Source: Eretmocerus hayati
Taxonomy: Eukaryota; Arthropoda; Insecta; Hymenoptera; Aphelinidae
Direction of reading: 5' to 3'
Assembly (NCBI GenBank): GCA_029851415.1
Contig: CM056741.1
Span: forward strand, 84,892,282-84,956,281
DNA length: 64,000 bases
Positions 44,403 through 55,122 of this stretch are shown in pieces. Within the stretch, counting starts at the first letter, position 1. Every line of letters begins with the position of its first letter. The notes beneath the pieces were generated by a model, which saw only the letters and a list, made by a program, of their open reading frames with translations, was not told where the DNA came from and ran no database searches. The position numbers and the translations under genes were made by a program.

Positions 44403-45494
44403 TCATGCAACATTCGTTTGAGCATTCGCAATTTTTCTCTTCAGTACTCCACAGAGAATCTTATGCTGCGCTAATGATCTTTCATTGCCATTGCGTCTAG
44501 CTTTTTCACCAAAGCGATCTCTTTTTTGACACTCAGCATAGAGTTCGTTCGTGATCCAAGGATATTGAAGTTTACGCAAAGAACGCACAGACGGTGGAGC
44601 ATGTTTATTGAGGATGTGTAGCATGATTCCTCTTAATTTCTCCGATGACTCGTTGACATCAGTGCAAACTAATAAACATAACTCATCAACAGCGGATTGT
44701 AAGTCACTCGCAAATGATGGGATATTCAATCTAGAAAAATCTTTCGACGTGATTTTTTCTTCAACAAACCTTGGCAGTATATACTCAGTAATGGGGAAAT
44801 CGTGTCCATTTATGTGAGTTGTCGCTGATTTTGCAAAATGTATTACTTTCTCACATGAATCTGTGGAGATAACATCAATCCATGAGAGTGAATTTCCTAT
44901 GTGATGCGTGGCACCAAATGGAGAGTTTTCAGAAATAAGATGATGCAGATGAGAAACATAGTGAGAATCCGAGAGCAAATCTGGATTTGAGTCACCAGCA
45001 AGTATGATGTTACGATAACGTTCAGTAATGTTTTGGACCTCAAGACAAAGATTGGTCAGTACAGTTCCACCTGGTCGGCGGTAAATAGAACCAAATAAAA
45101 TGTTCTCACCATCTCTTGTTTTAATTCTTAAAAGTAGATATTCAGTCTCATTAATACTAGTAATATTGGGTGCATCGATAACTTTGAATGAAAGTCCCTT
45201 CCTGACGTAGCAAGCCACACCAGCACCTTGAACATAATCTCTCTTGCATGTCTGCGATTTTAGTCCACGGTCAGTCCGGATGAGAGAGGAATTAGCAATG
45301 GACATTAACGAGTTTTGGCCATTTGGGGTTAATCAACTCTCACTAACGGCTAATACGCCGATTCCATGCTCCTCAACAAGTAAAATAACATCATTAATAT
45401 TCTTACGCAAAGATGAAACATCTAATTGGGCAACCTTGAGCGAAGCTTGACTAGGCAAGGCTTGCTTTACTACAGTACGAACAGGAGAAGGAAG
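44403..45494 (-). pseudogene. LINE epsilon ORF2, endonuclease
   Basis: The frame continues from the ORF1 TGA without any ATG, through SLRKNINDVI and GVLAVSES. A TGA at 45333-45335 takes the place of the usual tryptophan after SES. The 300-codon frame from 45305 then has GAGVACYVRKG, GSIYRRPGG, LAGDSNPDLLSD (GDFN in relatives, here with Ser), SWIDVIS and INGHDFPITEY. The C-terminal linker has LQYPWITNELYAECQKRDR. The catalytic Glu of SES is present. Confidence 0.85.
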
Positions 45495-46640
45495 TCACAG
45501 GATTTTATCTAAGTCAGATTTAGTGACTATATCCAAACGTTCACTCCCATCCTCTTTCCTAACATAGACATTTCCTCCTCACGCCCAGACATATTCATAA
45601 TTATGTTGTTTTGCACGCTCTTTAGCCAATTTTTCTTCAGCCAATATGCGGAGATCATGCACGACTTGACGCAACATTTCCTGAAGGCCAACTTTAGAAT
45701 CAATCACACATTCAGACAATACATCATTAACTTTTAGGTCACCAAACTCACGCTTGACCTTAAGAACATGATCTTGCATCCTTGCAGATTTAAAATTCAT
45801 AACAAATGATCGAAATACATCCGGACCATTGCTATTTTGATTGTTAGGCCCAGCGTTTTGACGTTGAGGCCGAGGCTTGGGCTTGAACTCTCGAATATTA
45901 AGAATGTTACTATACAAATTTTCAATATTTAGTGCATTCGAAATGGCACGAGTAATGACATTTAACGGCAATTTGCACGAGCCAGGGATTCCAGAAACTT
46001 TCAATTCAGGGCAAGGAGATCTATTCACACGCAGATCTTCAAGCTAGTTCAATCCATTTTTGAGAAGCATGTTTCCACTTTCAAGATAATCTAAACGATC
46101 AGATTGTAGCTTTAATGTAGCTGTAAAACCGTCGACTTTTCTATTCGAACTATCCAATTAAGCACTTGTGTGAGCTGACTGCTGATTGATAGCATGAAAC
46201 AGAGTTGAAAACTGCTGTGCTGGAGAAAAATTCTCCCAGTCATCCGGAAGGCTTGAACTGCCTTTGCTGTTTGAATGAGACGGTTGAGAATTCATGATGC
46301 CCAAATCAGCTGATTGGCGAGTATCAGAGTGTACAGAATCGTCAGATGATTCGAGATTTGCCGAGCTCAAACCTCTCGCTTGGTCAAAGGCGCGGTCACG
46401 TGCACTCAGACTATCACGCATACCACGTATATAGTTTCTTAGACTGTAGCTCACTGCGGCAAAACGTATCGTGGAATGTACGACGACAACACGAGTCAGC
46501 TAGCTTATGTTGTGGCTCAGAACACATCCCGGATGAAGAAGCGATTTGCACACAAGGCAAATTCTCGATAGGTTGACTATTTTACGTTTGCACTTCTTGC
46601 AAGTCCGCATGGATAAAAGAAGTAAACTAAGCGCGAGGTT
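45495..46640 (-). pseudogene. LINE epsilon ORF1 (zinc finger, coiled coil, FP-like C-terminus)
   Basis: The N-terminus reads CKKCKRKI, then CLVCKSLLHPGCVLSH, a Cys/His arrangement like the PHD-type finger of CR1-group ORF1. A serine-rich spacer (46454-46158) and a likely coiled coil (DRLDYLESGNMLLKNGLN) follow. The part 46028-45579 has PELKVSGIPGS (RRM-like) and KAKQHNYEYVWA-type residues of the FP-like C-terminal domain. A TGA at 45579-45581 interrupts that domain, which then resumes with GGNVYVRKEDGSERLDI. ORF1 ends at TGA 45495-45497, followed by CTT, in frame with ORF2. Further stops lie at 46155 and near 46040. Confidence 0.75.
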
Positions 46641-47157
46641 CAACACTCACTAAAAATCAAACCGTTGAGCGGGCATCCAACCACTGCATATGGACACGTT
46701 TCACTGCACATTCGCATACGACACAGCACATCAAATGAGACAGCAAATGACTGGGCAAAACCGGCGCTGTAGTCAGTGCATAGCAGAACGAGCACACGAC
46801 CAACAGCAGCTTGGCTCGCGGGCAGCTGATTAGCGCAACAGACGATGATTACACGTACGGCAACAGACATGCGCAGCTGCGTCAGCGTGCGCGCCAAATG
46901 TTGGCTCTCGAAGCGATGATGGATATTCAGCGTCACCCTTTCAGAGATGAACGATTCTCTCGTCACCCTTTCAGAGATGAACGATTCTCCCAGGCTCGAA
47001 AAAAAAGCCAGCCAGTTTATGCTCCGGAGACAAGAGCCTGAAGGAGAGGTCCACCCTGGAAGTATATGCCACTCGGGCGAGTGATATTCAGATTGAAAGC
47101 CAGGTTCTCTGAGGAGCGAAACGAAATGCGTGGGTTCACAACTCACCAGCGCCAGAG
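46641..47157 (-). other. LINE epsilon 5' UTR with internal duplication
   Basis: Non-coding DNA upstream of epsilon ORF1. It contains a perfect head-to-tail duplication of 30 bp at 46931-46990 (CGTCACCCTTTCAGAGATGA...), except for the last base. The 168-codon minus frame here runs through the duplication and has no known domain. Confidence 0.5.
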
Positions 47158-47300
47158 AGAGCCAGACTGATGTTGGTCCAAGAGATTGTTCTTATGTAGA
47201 TGGGAGGATAATTGTTCGTGCCCGATACGTTCCAGGGTTTTTTGAAGCTCAGGCAGCTGTGCAATGGGCCTTGCATCCGAGGGCGACTTTGGACCGGGGA

Positions 47301-47311
<11 letters not shown>
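47158..47311 (-). mobile_element. LINE beta RT fragment
   Basis: 47165-47245 is nearly identical to 32715-32795 of LINE beta (GACTGATGTTGGTCNAAGAG and onward). It continues about 60 bp further upstream in beta before ending at (GA)n. It is part of the RT fingers region on the minus strand. Confidence 0.8.
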
Positions 47312-47394
<83 letters not shown>

Positions 47395-47423
47395 GAGAGA
47401 GAGACAGAGAGAGAGAGAGAGAC

Positions 47424-47474
<51 letters not shown>

Positions 47475-47477
47475 GAG
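47312..47477. repeat. (GA)n microsatellite with GACA interruptions
   Basis: About 165 bp of GA repeats, interrupted several times by GACA. It runs into the (GATTA)n tail of the second ORF1-only LINE. The two long Arg/Glu frames across it are artefacts of the repeat. Confidence 0.97.
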
Positions 47478-48052
47478 ATTAGATTAGATAAGATTAGTTT
47501 TCATTCAAAGCCAAGGGGTTCAACCCCATCTGGCACTTTAGAAAGAGCACATTGATGATAATCATACACATGTGATAATATCTGTAGGAAAATGATGTTA
47601 AAACTGTATCAAAAACTAGAGTTAAATCAAAAATTGAGACTGAAAAAGAAATCAACTGCCAGAAATCCCGCCACAAGATAGACTATATTACAAAAATTTG
47701 TCACGGTTCATAATTATAGGGAAGTCATTTAGGAATGATGATGAGTTTAAAAGTTGGAAAATGCATTTCAAGAGAAATTCATTAGTTCGCGAAAGATGAA
47801 AGATAGGAAATGATCGAGATTTGATGAGGATACTGTTACACAGGAAAAATATGAACTAGTATTAGGAAATGAGAACATCATCTCGATCATAGCCGAGGTT
47901 TTGACAAGAATGGCATGATACTTCTTGAGTGCAGGTTGATTTCGAGTGACAGAGAAAAAATTATGTTTATACATAAACTCAAGAATAACTGAGAATATAT
48001 ATCATATATATCTAATATCATTTGAGGATACAGTGTTTTCGGAGCAAACGAT

Positions 48053-48146
48053 ATATCGTCGCCCCCGACGAAGAATAATACGTCCCCATTTAAGAATGCA
48101 TTGGGAGAACAATGGGAGGTGTTTTTCTTCTTCGGGGGCGACGATA
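48053..48146. repeat. Hairpin in the 3' region of ORF1-only LINE copy 2
   Basis: The arm ATATCGTCGCCCCCGACGAAGAA at 48053-48075 pairs with 48127-48146, apart from three extra bases in the left arm, around a ~50-bp loop. It lies just downstream of the ORF1 stop on the minus strand. Copy 1 shows nothing equivalent, so it may be a separate small insertion. Confidence 0.7.
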
Positions 48147-48174
48147 TAAAGGTTAACATTACGAGAAATCAGTC

Positions 48175-48963
48175 GTTACTGTATTGAAACGTTGCAATAT
48201 CTAAGTCACTCTGTGATAGAATGGGTATGAAAGGCTCGTCTTTGGAGGGTTTCAAACAAACCCCGAGGTTTCTCACAATTGGTTTCGAATATTTTAAGGA
48301 AGAGCTAACTGATTGCGCTTGTTCCAGCAGATTATGGATATCTTATGGCCAAAGAGGTCGAAGATAAATGATTGACTCATCCATGTGTCCAGAAATATCT
48401 TCCACGGATTTCCGACTCAATTTAGATGAAGTTGAAATGAGAAGATCTCGGACTATACAAGGAGATAATTTTATTACTAGACCGTGAGAATTGAGCTTCA
48501 AATTGCTCAGCGAAGACGTAACCGACGAAGTATGTGTTGACTTTGGGTGAACAAGGGGAGGGCCCTTCCATTTTCGGATATCAATTACAAACTTTGTGAG
48601 ATCTGGGCGGTCCATCGCCCCAAATACTTTGTTGACTACATCAATTTGGTTGAGATTGACGTCATAAGGAATCCCTGAAATTATCATTTCAGCTGCATCT
48701 ACTGACGCAATCTGGTGAAAAAGTTGAGATTGATCTCGTCTTATTTCTGTGATATAATATTCAATCTCATCGAACCGATTTTCAATTCTTCCCTCGTTTG
48801 CATAGTTTCGGAAGAATGTCATCTCGACGTTTGTTGAAATGTAATGAGAATTTTTGGAAGTAGAGTAGCATACCACCCGTAGAATCCTTCCCTGTTGATC
48901 CAACATTTGAATTTGAAGAACTGTTGATGTTGCAATCGTCGTTGATATTATTTGGAGGCATGG
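48175..48963 (-). pseudogene. LINE ORF1-like protein, copy 2
   Basis: It begins at an ATG near 48963 (MPPNNINDDCN), shifts frame near 48800, and continues in 48906-48343 with RIENRFDEIEYYITEIRRDQ (coiled coil), AEMIISGIPYDVNLNQIDVV and VIDIRKWKGPP. After a stop at 48343-48345 the same family sequence continues to about 48175 with SKPIVRNLGVC and ends in TGA. The tryptophan in RKWKG corresponds to the amber codon of copy 1. Confidence 0.7.
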
Positions 48964-49063
48964 TAAGACAGATGTAGCACAATGAAATGTGTAAACAAAG
49001 TTGACAGCTGTCTGCTACTGGAAATCTTGGGGAGCACCCTCTGCTGGACATTTTGAGACTCAG

Positions 49064-49383
49064 GTGCAACAGATTCGTTGGTCAGGTGAAATTCTTCTCA
49101 AATCGGAGAGCGCTATGAGCGATCACCAAAACAAAGTTGCAGAAACACTGTTGCCAAATCAGCGTTGACGTGGTCGTAGTCGAAAGTTAACCTTAAACTT
49201 TTGAGTCAGGAAATGATCGAGATTCCCTGGCTCTTTTTCAAAAAAACCTCGCTGTTGATACTCTGTTAGTTCGAGCCAGCAGGAACCCGACAATTTCTGA
49301 AAAATAAGAAACTCACACGCACAGATCAATCACTGTATTGTTGAGAATTGCAGGAGCACTGTAGAAAGACGTCTTCACTGTAC
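49064..49383. other. Unassigned spacer
   Basis: No gene or shared repeat is visible between the ORF1-only LINE and the next GA-rich run. Confidence 0.3.
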
Positions 49384-49439
49384 TTACAGAAAGAGAGCGA
49401 GGAAGAGAGGGAGAGAAAAGGAGAGAGAAAAAGAGAGAG
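49384..49439. repeat. GA-rich tract
   Basis: Imperfect (GA)n immediately left of the second R1-derived unit. Confidence 0.8.
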
Positions 49440-49885
49440 AGGAAACAGAAGAATTCTAAATGGTTCCAGGAGGAACATGATGCACTGGAGAGGGAAGAAA
49501 GGAGAGAGAAGATCGAAGATTGAAGGAAGGAGAGAGAAAAAAGAAGAATGAAGAGATGGAAGAAGTTCGAAGAAGGAGAAATAACACCTGCGAGTCGCGA
49601 GAAGAGAGACGCTCGATCCTGAGCGCGAGACGCCGCTGGCCCTGAAGTAATGCTCACGCGGTGCCGGGGCCGGAATGGTAAGTTGGTGGATCTCTTCCTT
49701 GTCCAATGGCCGGCGCCAACGGAGAAGGGAAAGAGGGTTTACCCGGTTCGGATGGCCGTATCGATGCGGATTCCAGCCCGAGACTGTTGGGGAGGTGCTG
49801 GCCAGCCGTGTTTGGCTGACCGGTGCCTCTCCTTCGTACGTCACAGCGTATTCGACCTACAACCACCTTAAGAAGAAAAATAAAA
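49440..49885 (+). mobile_element. R1-derived SINE-like unit, copy 2
   Basis: It begins GAAACAGAAGAATTCTAAATG, the same point of the LINE delta 3' UTR as copy 1, and shares TAATGCTCACGCGG and GGCCGG segments with delta. It ends CCACCTTAAGAAGAAAAA and poly-A, followed by GA repeats. The frames of 98-172 codons overlapping it have no domain and are not genes. Confidence 0.75.
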
Positions 49886-50240
49886 AAAAAGAGAAAAAGA
49901 GAGAGAGATGGAGAGTGTGCGAGAGAGGGAGAGAGTTCGGCGAAGAAAGAGGGAGACAGATGAGCATGTGAGTATCCAGCGCGGAGTCCAAAAGTTGCAC
50001 GATGCAGCTTCTGTTTACCTATTCCTCCGAGAACCTGTGAAATGAGGACGAAAATAATGAATCGGCGAGCTTCGACACAGCGCCTTGTCGGGAAAGCTCG
50101 AGCTCATTTGCATTTTATCAGTGGAATGCAGGCAGTCAAGTATCACTGGATATTGTGTCAAATTTTCCTCACTCTTCCACGATGGTTATCGAAATCGTTA
50201 GGTGGCTATCTCTACTGTGCGGGATTATAAGTGCTCTGAG
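49886..50240. other. GA-rich run, then unassigned DNA left of copia
   Basis: 49886-49950 is GA-rich and forms the right flank of the R1-derived unit. The remainder up to the copia target site holds no recognisable feature. Confidence 0.4.
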
Positions 50241-50245
50241 CAATG

Positions 50246-50472
50246 TGTGAGAATACTCGAAAACACAGGACACAATCCGAGTAGATTTAAACTCGTTTAT
50301 TAACTTTGATAGATTCTCGAATAATACACGACTCAGCAGAGATGCTTTTGCGTCCGTGTCTACACAAGAAGTGAAGCTGGCGGCGCCGCGTCGTTGTCAT
50401 CAACACGGCCCTTGGTAACCAACAGATGACTCTCATATCGATCAATATTGCACTTGTCTGAGAACTCCAACA
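50246..50472 (-). repeat. Copia 3' LTR
   Basis: In element orientation it starts TGTTGGAGTTCTCAG and ends TCTCACA, obeying TG...CA. It matches the other LTR at 221 of 227 positions. Confidence 0.95.
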
Positions 50473-50484
50473 CTCCCTCCCTTA
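50473..50484 (-). other. Copia polypurine tract
   Basis: On the minus strand AAGGGAGGGAG lies directly against the start of the 3' LTR, where second-strand DNA synthesis is primed. Confidence 0.8.
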
Positions 50485-50811
50485 GATAAGTTACATATTG
50501 ATTGTAATTTCAATAGAATCGATGAGCTTAAATTTGAATCTAACATAAACACATTCATCTTCGAATCAGCTATTAAATTAAAAGTTATGAATCGAAAGAA
50601 AATAGAACATTAAAATTCTTGAACATTTCAAACGATAGATTCTTCTACTTAGAATTAAAGTATAACAAGCATTTGAAGATTTTCATGAATAAATTCTTCA
50701 GTCTTGGTCTGAGGAACTGGTTCCTGTGAACATATAAGAACAAACAAGGAAATGTATGAGTCATCAATTATATATTGAAGATTTGGATCGTAGATTCATA
50801 GATTCCTAAAT

Positions 50812-52450
50812 TTATTTCGATTCCTTGTTCTTCATTATTCTATCTGTCAAATATTTATGTGCTTCGAAAGGAAGTGGTTTTGTTCCAATATCAGCTAGAT
50901 TTTCTTTAGTATCAACCCATTTTACGATAACTTTACCTTCGTTTACACACTGTTTGATAAAATCACCATGAGTATCAGCCATGGGACGTTTTGTACCATG
51001 TTTTTCTCTATGACTCAAATATTCTAGGATCGCTTCAATACTATCGTCAAATGATTTTAACTTGTGACACCCATCCATTTTTGTGCAATTTCCTGAGGAT
51101 TCATTGTCACACCAGACAGTAACTGGATATAAAGTGAATCCCAAAACATATCGGATTGATTTGTCAATAGAAATGAGTTCTTGACAAGATTCACTCATAG
51201 CTAAATACTCTACCTGACATGTTGAGAGAGTCACTTGATTTTGTTTACGACTTTTCCGAGCAATTGTATCTCCAAACAATCTAATAATATAACTACCAGT
51301 CGAAATAGAGTTTTTACAATCTCTATAACTCGCGTCTGTAAAAGATTCTAGATTCTCAGATGATGCAGTGAAGGTTAAGCCAAGATTCATTGTCCCTTCA
51401 AGGTATCGCAAGATTCTTTTAATAGCTTTCCAATCATTTTCATTTGGATTATTCTGTTTTCTAGCTAAGAAATTGACCGCGAAAGCTATGTCTGGCCTTG
51501 TGGCTACTACTAAATACATTAGGCTTCCAATGGCTTCTCTATAAGGAACCTTACGTATTTCATGGTTCTGTCCTTTATTTATAGATTCAACTGGTTCAAT
51601 TCGACTCTTTTTGTTTTTATGTTGTAATTGATTCGTTATCATTGGTGTGTTTTGTGGTTTTGAATCTTGCATATTGAATTTTTCCAGAACATTTTTGATA
51701 CATGGAGTTTGATGAACTCTAATCGTTTGATTCTCTTTGTTTCTTTCAATGATCATACCTAAAAATAACTTTGGTTCACCAAGGTCTTTCATTTCAAAAG
51801 TTTGATTCAAATGATTTTGATTCGATTCAATTTCTCAAGATTATTGCTAACGATTAGCATATCATCAACATACAACAAAACTAATGCCATTATACCATTC
51901 TTTCTCCAAGTGAAGAGACATGGTTCGTGTAAATCATTCTCTGAACCAAGCTTCTTCATTTCTATCGTGAATCGATTGTTCCATTTCTTTGGACTTATCC
52001 TGAGTCCATAAATGGATTTTTCAAGTTTGAGTACATTAGATCTCATGATTTCATTACTGACATTCAGACCTTTCGGTATTTCCATATATATCTCTTCACT
52101 CAGCTCGCCATTCAGAAATGCCGTTTTGACATCGAGTTGACATGCATGAAGATTATACTTGTTTGTGATTATAAGAATGGCTCTGACTAAGGAAAGTCTT
52201 GCTACTAGAGCATATGTCTCTTTCGAATCATAAGTATTTTTATTTTTCTCCTCTAATTATAATCCTCTAATGACTAACCTTGCTTTGTATCTGATTTCTC
52301 CATTTGACTCGATCTTTTTTTTAAAAACCCATTTAGAATCTATGATATTAGCTTTGGAACAATTACTCTGAGTTCGTGGTTTTTTAACTAGAGTCCAAAC
52401 TTGATTTGATTTCATAGAATCTAATTCTTCTTGTACGGCTTCCTGTCAGA
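50812..52450 (-). pseudogene. pol: Copia reverse transcriptase and RNase H
   Basis: RT begins near 52440 with VWTLVKKPRTQSN and ARLVIRG, then a TAG/TAA region near 52260. HACQLDVKTAFLNGEL (motif A, Asp present) follows, then SIYGLRISPKKWN and LLYVDDMLIVSN (YVDD intact). A break lies at about 51805. The 332-codon frame 51810-50812 has MKDLGEPKLFLGM, YREAIGSLMYLVVATRPDIA, ESFTDASYRDC, STCQVEYLAMSESCQEL and VTVWCDNESS, the RNase H landmarks, and ends WVDTKENLADIGTKPL, a normal copia C-terminus. The end at 50812 appears natural. Confidence 0.9.
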
Positions 52451-52609
52451 ATTCTTTGTCAGGAGAAGCCATAGCTTCCTCATAAGTGATTGGATCTTTT
52501 TGTATAGAAGCAAGTAAAGTATGACCAACCATGTCATCATTGATTCGTTTTTCAGATTCGTTTGAAAGATTTGACCTGGGTAGATTCGAGTAGTTAGCAT
52601 AACTAATGT

Positions 52610-55120
52610 CTATGACTGGTTTCTCGACTGAAACATCATGTGCTTGTTCTGATTCTTCGAGTTTCCTTTTTGTCTTACTTCTAGTTGAGGGTCCCTGGAA
52701 ATCTTTGGAAACTTGAATTTGATTCGAAGTATTCTGAACTTTTCGAGGTCTACCTCGTTTTTAGGTTGTACTGCTTCAATATTATTTACAAGATCAATCT
52801 CTTCGTCAACCTTCTCAAATTTAATAGACTCATTATGGGGATCAAGAACTCCTTGAATCGGTTCACTCGAATTTGAATCTGCTGTGGAATATTTCTTGTG
52901 ATAATCTCCATAAACTAATCTTTCATTGAATCGAACATGCCTAGACTCGATAAACTTGTGCGATTGTGGATGCCAGAAAATGTAGCTAGTATCTTTGTAG
53001 CCGACTAAGAAAGCTTTGATTGCTTTAGATTCAAACTTTGATTCGAGTTTTAATACTTTTATATAACTAACACATCCGAATCTCCTAATTTGTTCAAAAT
53101 GACATCTGGCTAATGGTGCAAATTTTTTCAAGGGAATTTCATAATTAATTGTTTTATGTGGAGTTCTATTGTATGTAATGACTGCAGCTTCTGAAACCAA
53201 TCCCCACATCGATTTTGGCATACCTGAATCAAGTAAAATGGCTAGAATCCTTCTTTGAACTAACTTGTTGAATCCCTCGGCTGTGCCATTGTGTTCAGGC
53301 GTGTAAGGATGAGAGAATATAGACTCTATATTTTCTTGTTTCATTACCTCAGAGAACTTGCCACCTTTGAATTCTAAAGCCTGATCTGATTTAATGAAGC
53401 AACAGTTTTCATTTGATCCCAAAATATTTCTAGCTGAGATAAGGAAAGATTCTAATGCTTGTCCAGCTTCATCTTTACGTTTCAAACAATAAGTTTTAGC
53501 ATACCTAGAGTAATCATCCACAAAAACAATGATGAATCGCATATGGCCAGGATATGACATAGGACTGATAGGTCCCATAATGTCTGTGTGAATAACTTCA
53601 AGAGGTTTTTGAGATTTAGCTCTAACTTCTTTGAAGGGTAACTTTTCCATTTTTGACATTATGCAAACTTCACATTCTAAAATAGACTCATCAAAAGCTA
53701 CATCCTTCAATAGCTCAATTTTCTTTTGAAGCATTTTCGGATAACCTAATCAAGCATGACCAAACCTAGCATGCCATAATTGACCTTTACTCAGTTTCTT
53801 GAATTCGGTAGAATCTTGAAAACAATCTTCTACTTCTACAGAGGATATTAAATCTTCAGGACTAATCGTAAGCTTTTCTATTGAATCATTCTCAGCAACT
53901 CGATTCTCATTCGAATCTAGAACCATCTCCCTCCCAATTGAAGACCCCAAATTCGGTGGATCATTTATTGCTCCCTCCGAAATTGATGTCTCTAAATTAT
54001 CCGAAGTTGTCTTCAATTGATCTGATGATTCAGAATGAGAAACTAAACGCGCATTACAAGAATAATTCTTGAATGAAAACCTGTTTTGGTTTACAACACT
54101 AGTTTTCTTAACTTTGAATCGAATAATCCAATTCGGTTTTTCATAGATTCCCTTGAAAATAGTCTTATTTGAATTTCTATCAGAAACTCTCAGAATTTTA
54201 TCATCTAGGTAAATAGAAAATCCTGAATCAGCAAGTCTTCTCAGAGAAAGAAGATTTTCAGATACATCTTTTGCTGCTATTACATCAGTAAATTTAATGA
54301 TTTCATCGTTTGAAATTTGATGTCTTAGAACTAAAGTGCCTTTACCATCAATTACTATATCAGCAAAATCATTTTTGTTAGCACTTTTGATAATTCCATT
54401 TTTATATTCTTTGAAATCAGATAAAATCAGAGATTGGTTAACGATATGATCAGTAGCTCCAGAATCTGCGATAAAATCTATAGAATGCTCAGTTTGATAA
54501 GCTTTATGAATTGAAATTCTCTCACCTTGATCCATTTCTTCATTTTCGTCAGAAGAAGAATTTTCAGAGCCAATTACCGTTCGAGCAGCTCGCTTGAAAT
54601 TTTTCTTATGAGTCTTAGATTTAGTCCTTTTGACTATTTTGCCTTGATTTTTGATTCCAGAATGATTCTTTTGTTTTTTCGATTTGTTAGTTTCAGAAAA
54701 TTTTGATTCTAATTTGTTGTTAGATTTGTAAGATTTCGATTTTGATTCCTTATTATTCATTCTAGATTCAAAATGACTCTTACCATTTCGACGCTGAGGA
54801 CATGGTCCATTCTTGTCATGAATCTGATCACATTTATAGTGCTTCCATAGATTGGTATCGGTTAGTGGACAAATGGCATCATTTGCCCAGTGACCAGGCT
54901 CATTACATCTGTGACACTTAATCTCAGATGAGCTTGCCACATTGGCTTGAGATACAACAGAATTGAGCTTTCTCTGGCATTCAGACTGAAACATGTAAGA
55001 TTTCATCTCTTCAATATCCATGCCTAGAGGTTTAGATTGCTTCATGAGAGTTTCAGCTTGCAATAAATCAGGATAAGTTCCTAGAACAGCATTATAAAAC
55101 GCAGCACGAATCTCTATCGG
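52610..55120 (-). pseudogene. gag-pol: Copia gag end, protease and integrase
   Basis: One frame runs from about 55130 to 52610 with a single stop at 53750-53752. It holds a zinc knuckle CHRCNEPGHWANDAIC (two residues longer than the usual CCHC spacing), a Lys/Ser-rich linker, protease DFIADSGATDHIV, and GAG-pre-integrase QLWHARFGHA, after which the stop occurs. Integrase follows with CEVCIMSKMEKLPF, VIHTDIMGP (Asp 1), DDYSRYAKTYCL, IKSDQALEFKGG (Asp 2, SDNGGEF in relatives), HPYTPEHNGTAEGFN (Glu) and FESKAIKAFLVGYKD. The acidic linker to RT is broken near 52610. Confidence 0.9.
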
Positions 55121-55122
55121 CT

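Larger units (their letters stand above)
41093..47157 (-). mobile_element. LINE epsilon, full-length layout, split by a DNA transposon
   Basis: On the minus strand the order is 5' UTR (~47157-46641), ORF1 with an N-terminal zinc-finger motif (46640 to 45495), ORF2 endonuclease (45494 to ~44403), RT (44289 to 43445, then 42109 to 41272) and 3' UTR with a (TA)n tail. A 1.33-kb inverted-repeat element sits inside the RT gene. Several stops are present. Confidence 0.87.
47477..48963 (-). mobile_element. ORF1-only LINE derivative, copy 2
   Basis: The layout is the same as 21597-23285: an ORF1-like frame (48963 to ~48175), about 680 bp without RT or endonuclease, and a (TAATC)n tail at 47477-47500 followed on its own strand by (TC)n. 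The 5' limit is uncertain, with a leader probably extending to about 49060. Confidence 0.68.

Noticed and set aside
47212..47487. Arg/Glu repeat frames of 72-91 codons
   Set aside because: They are translations of a (GA)n microsatellite.
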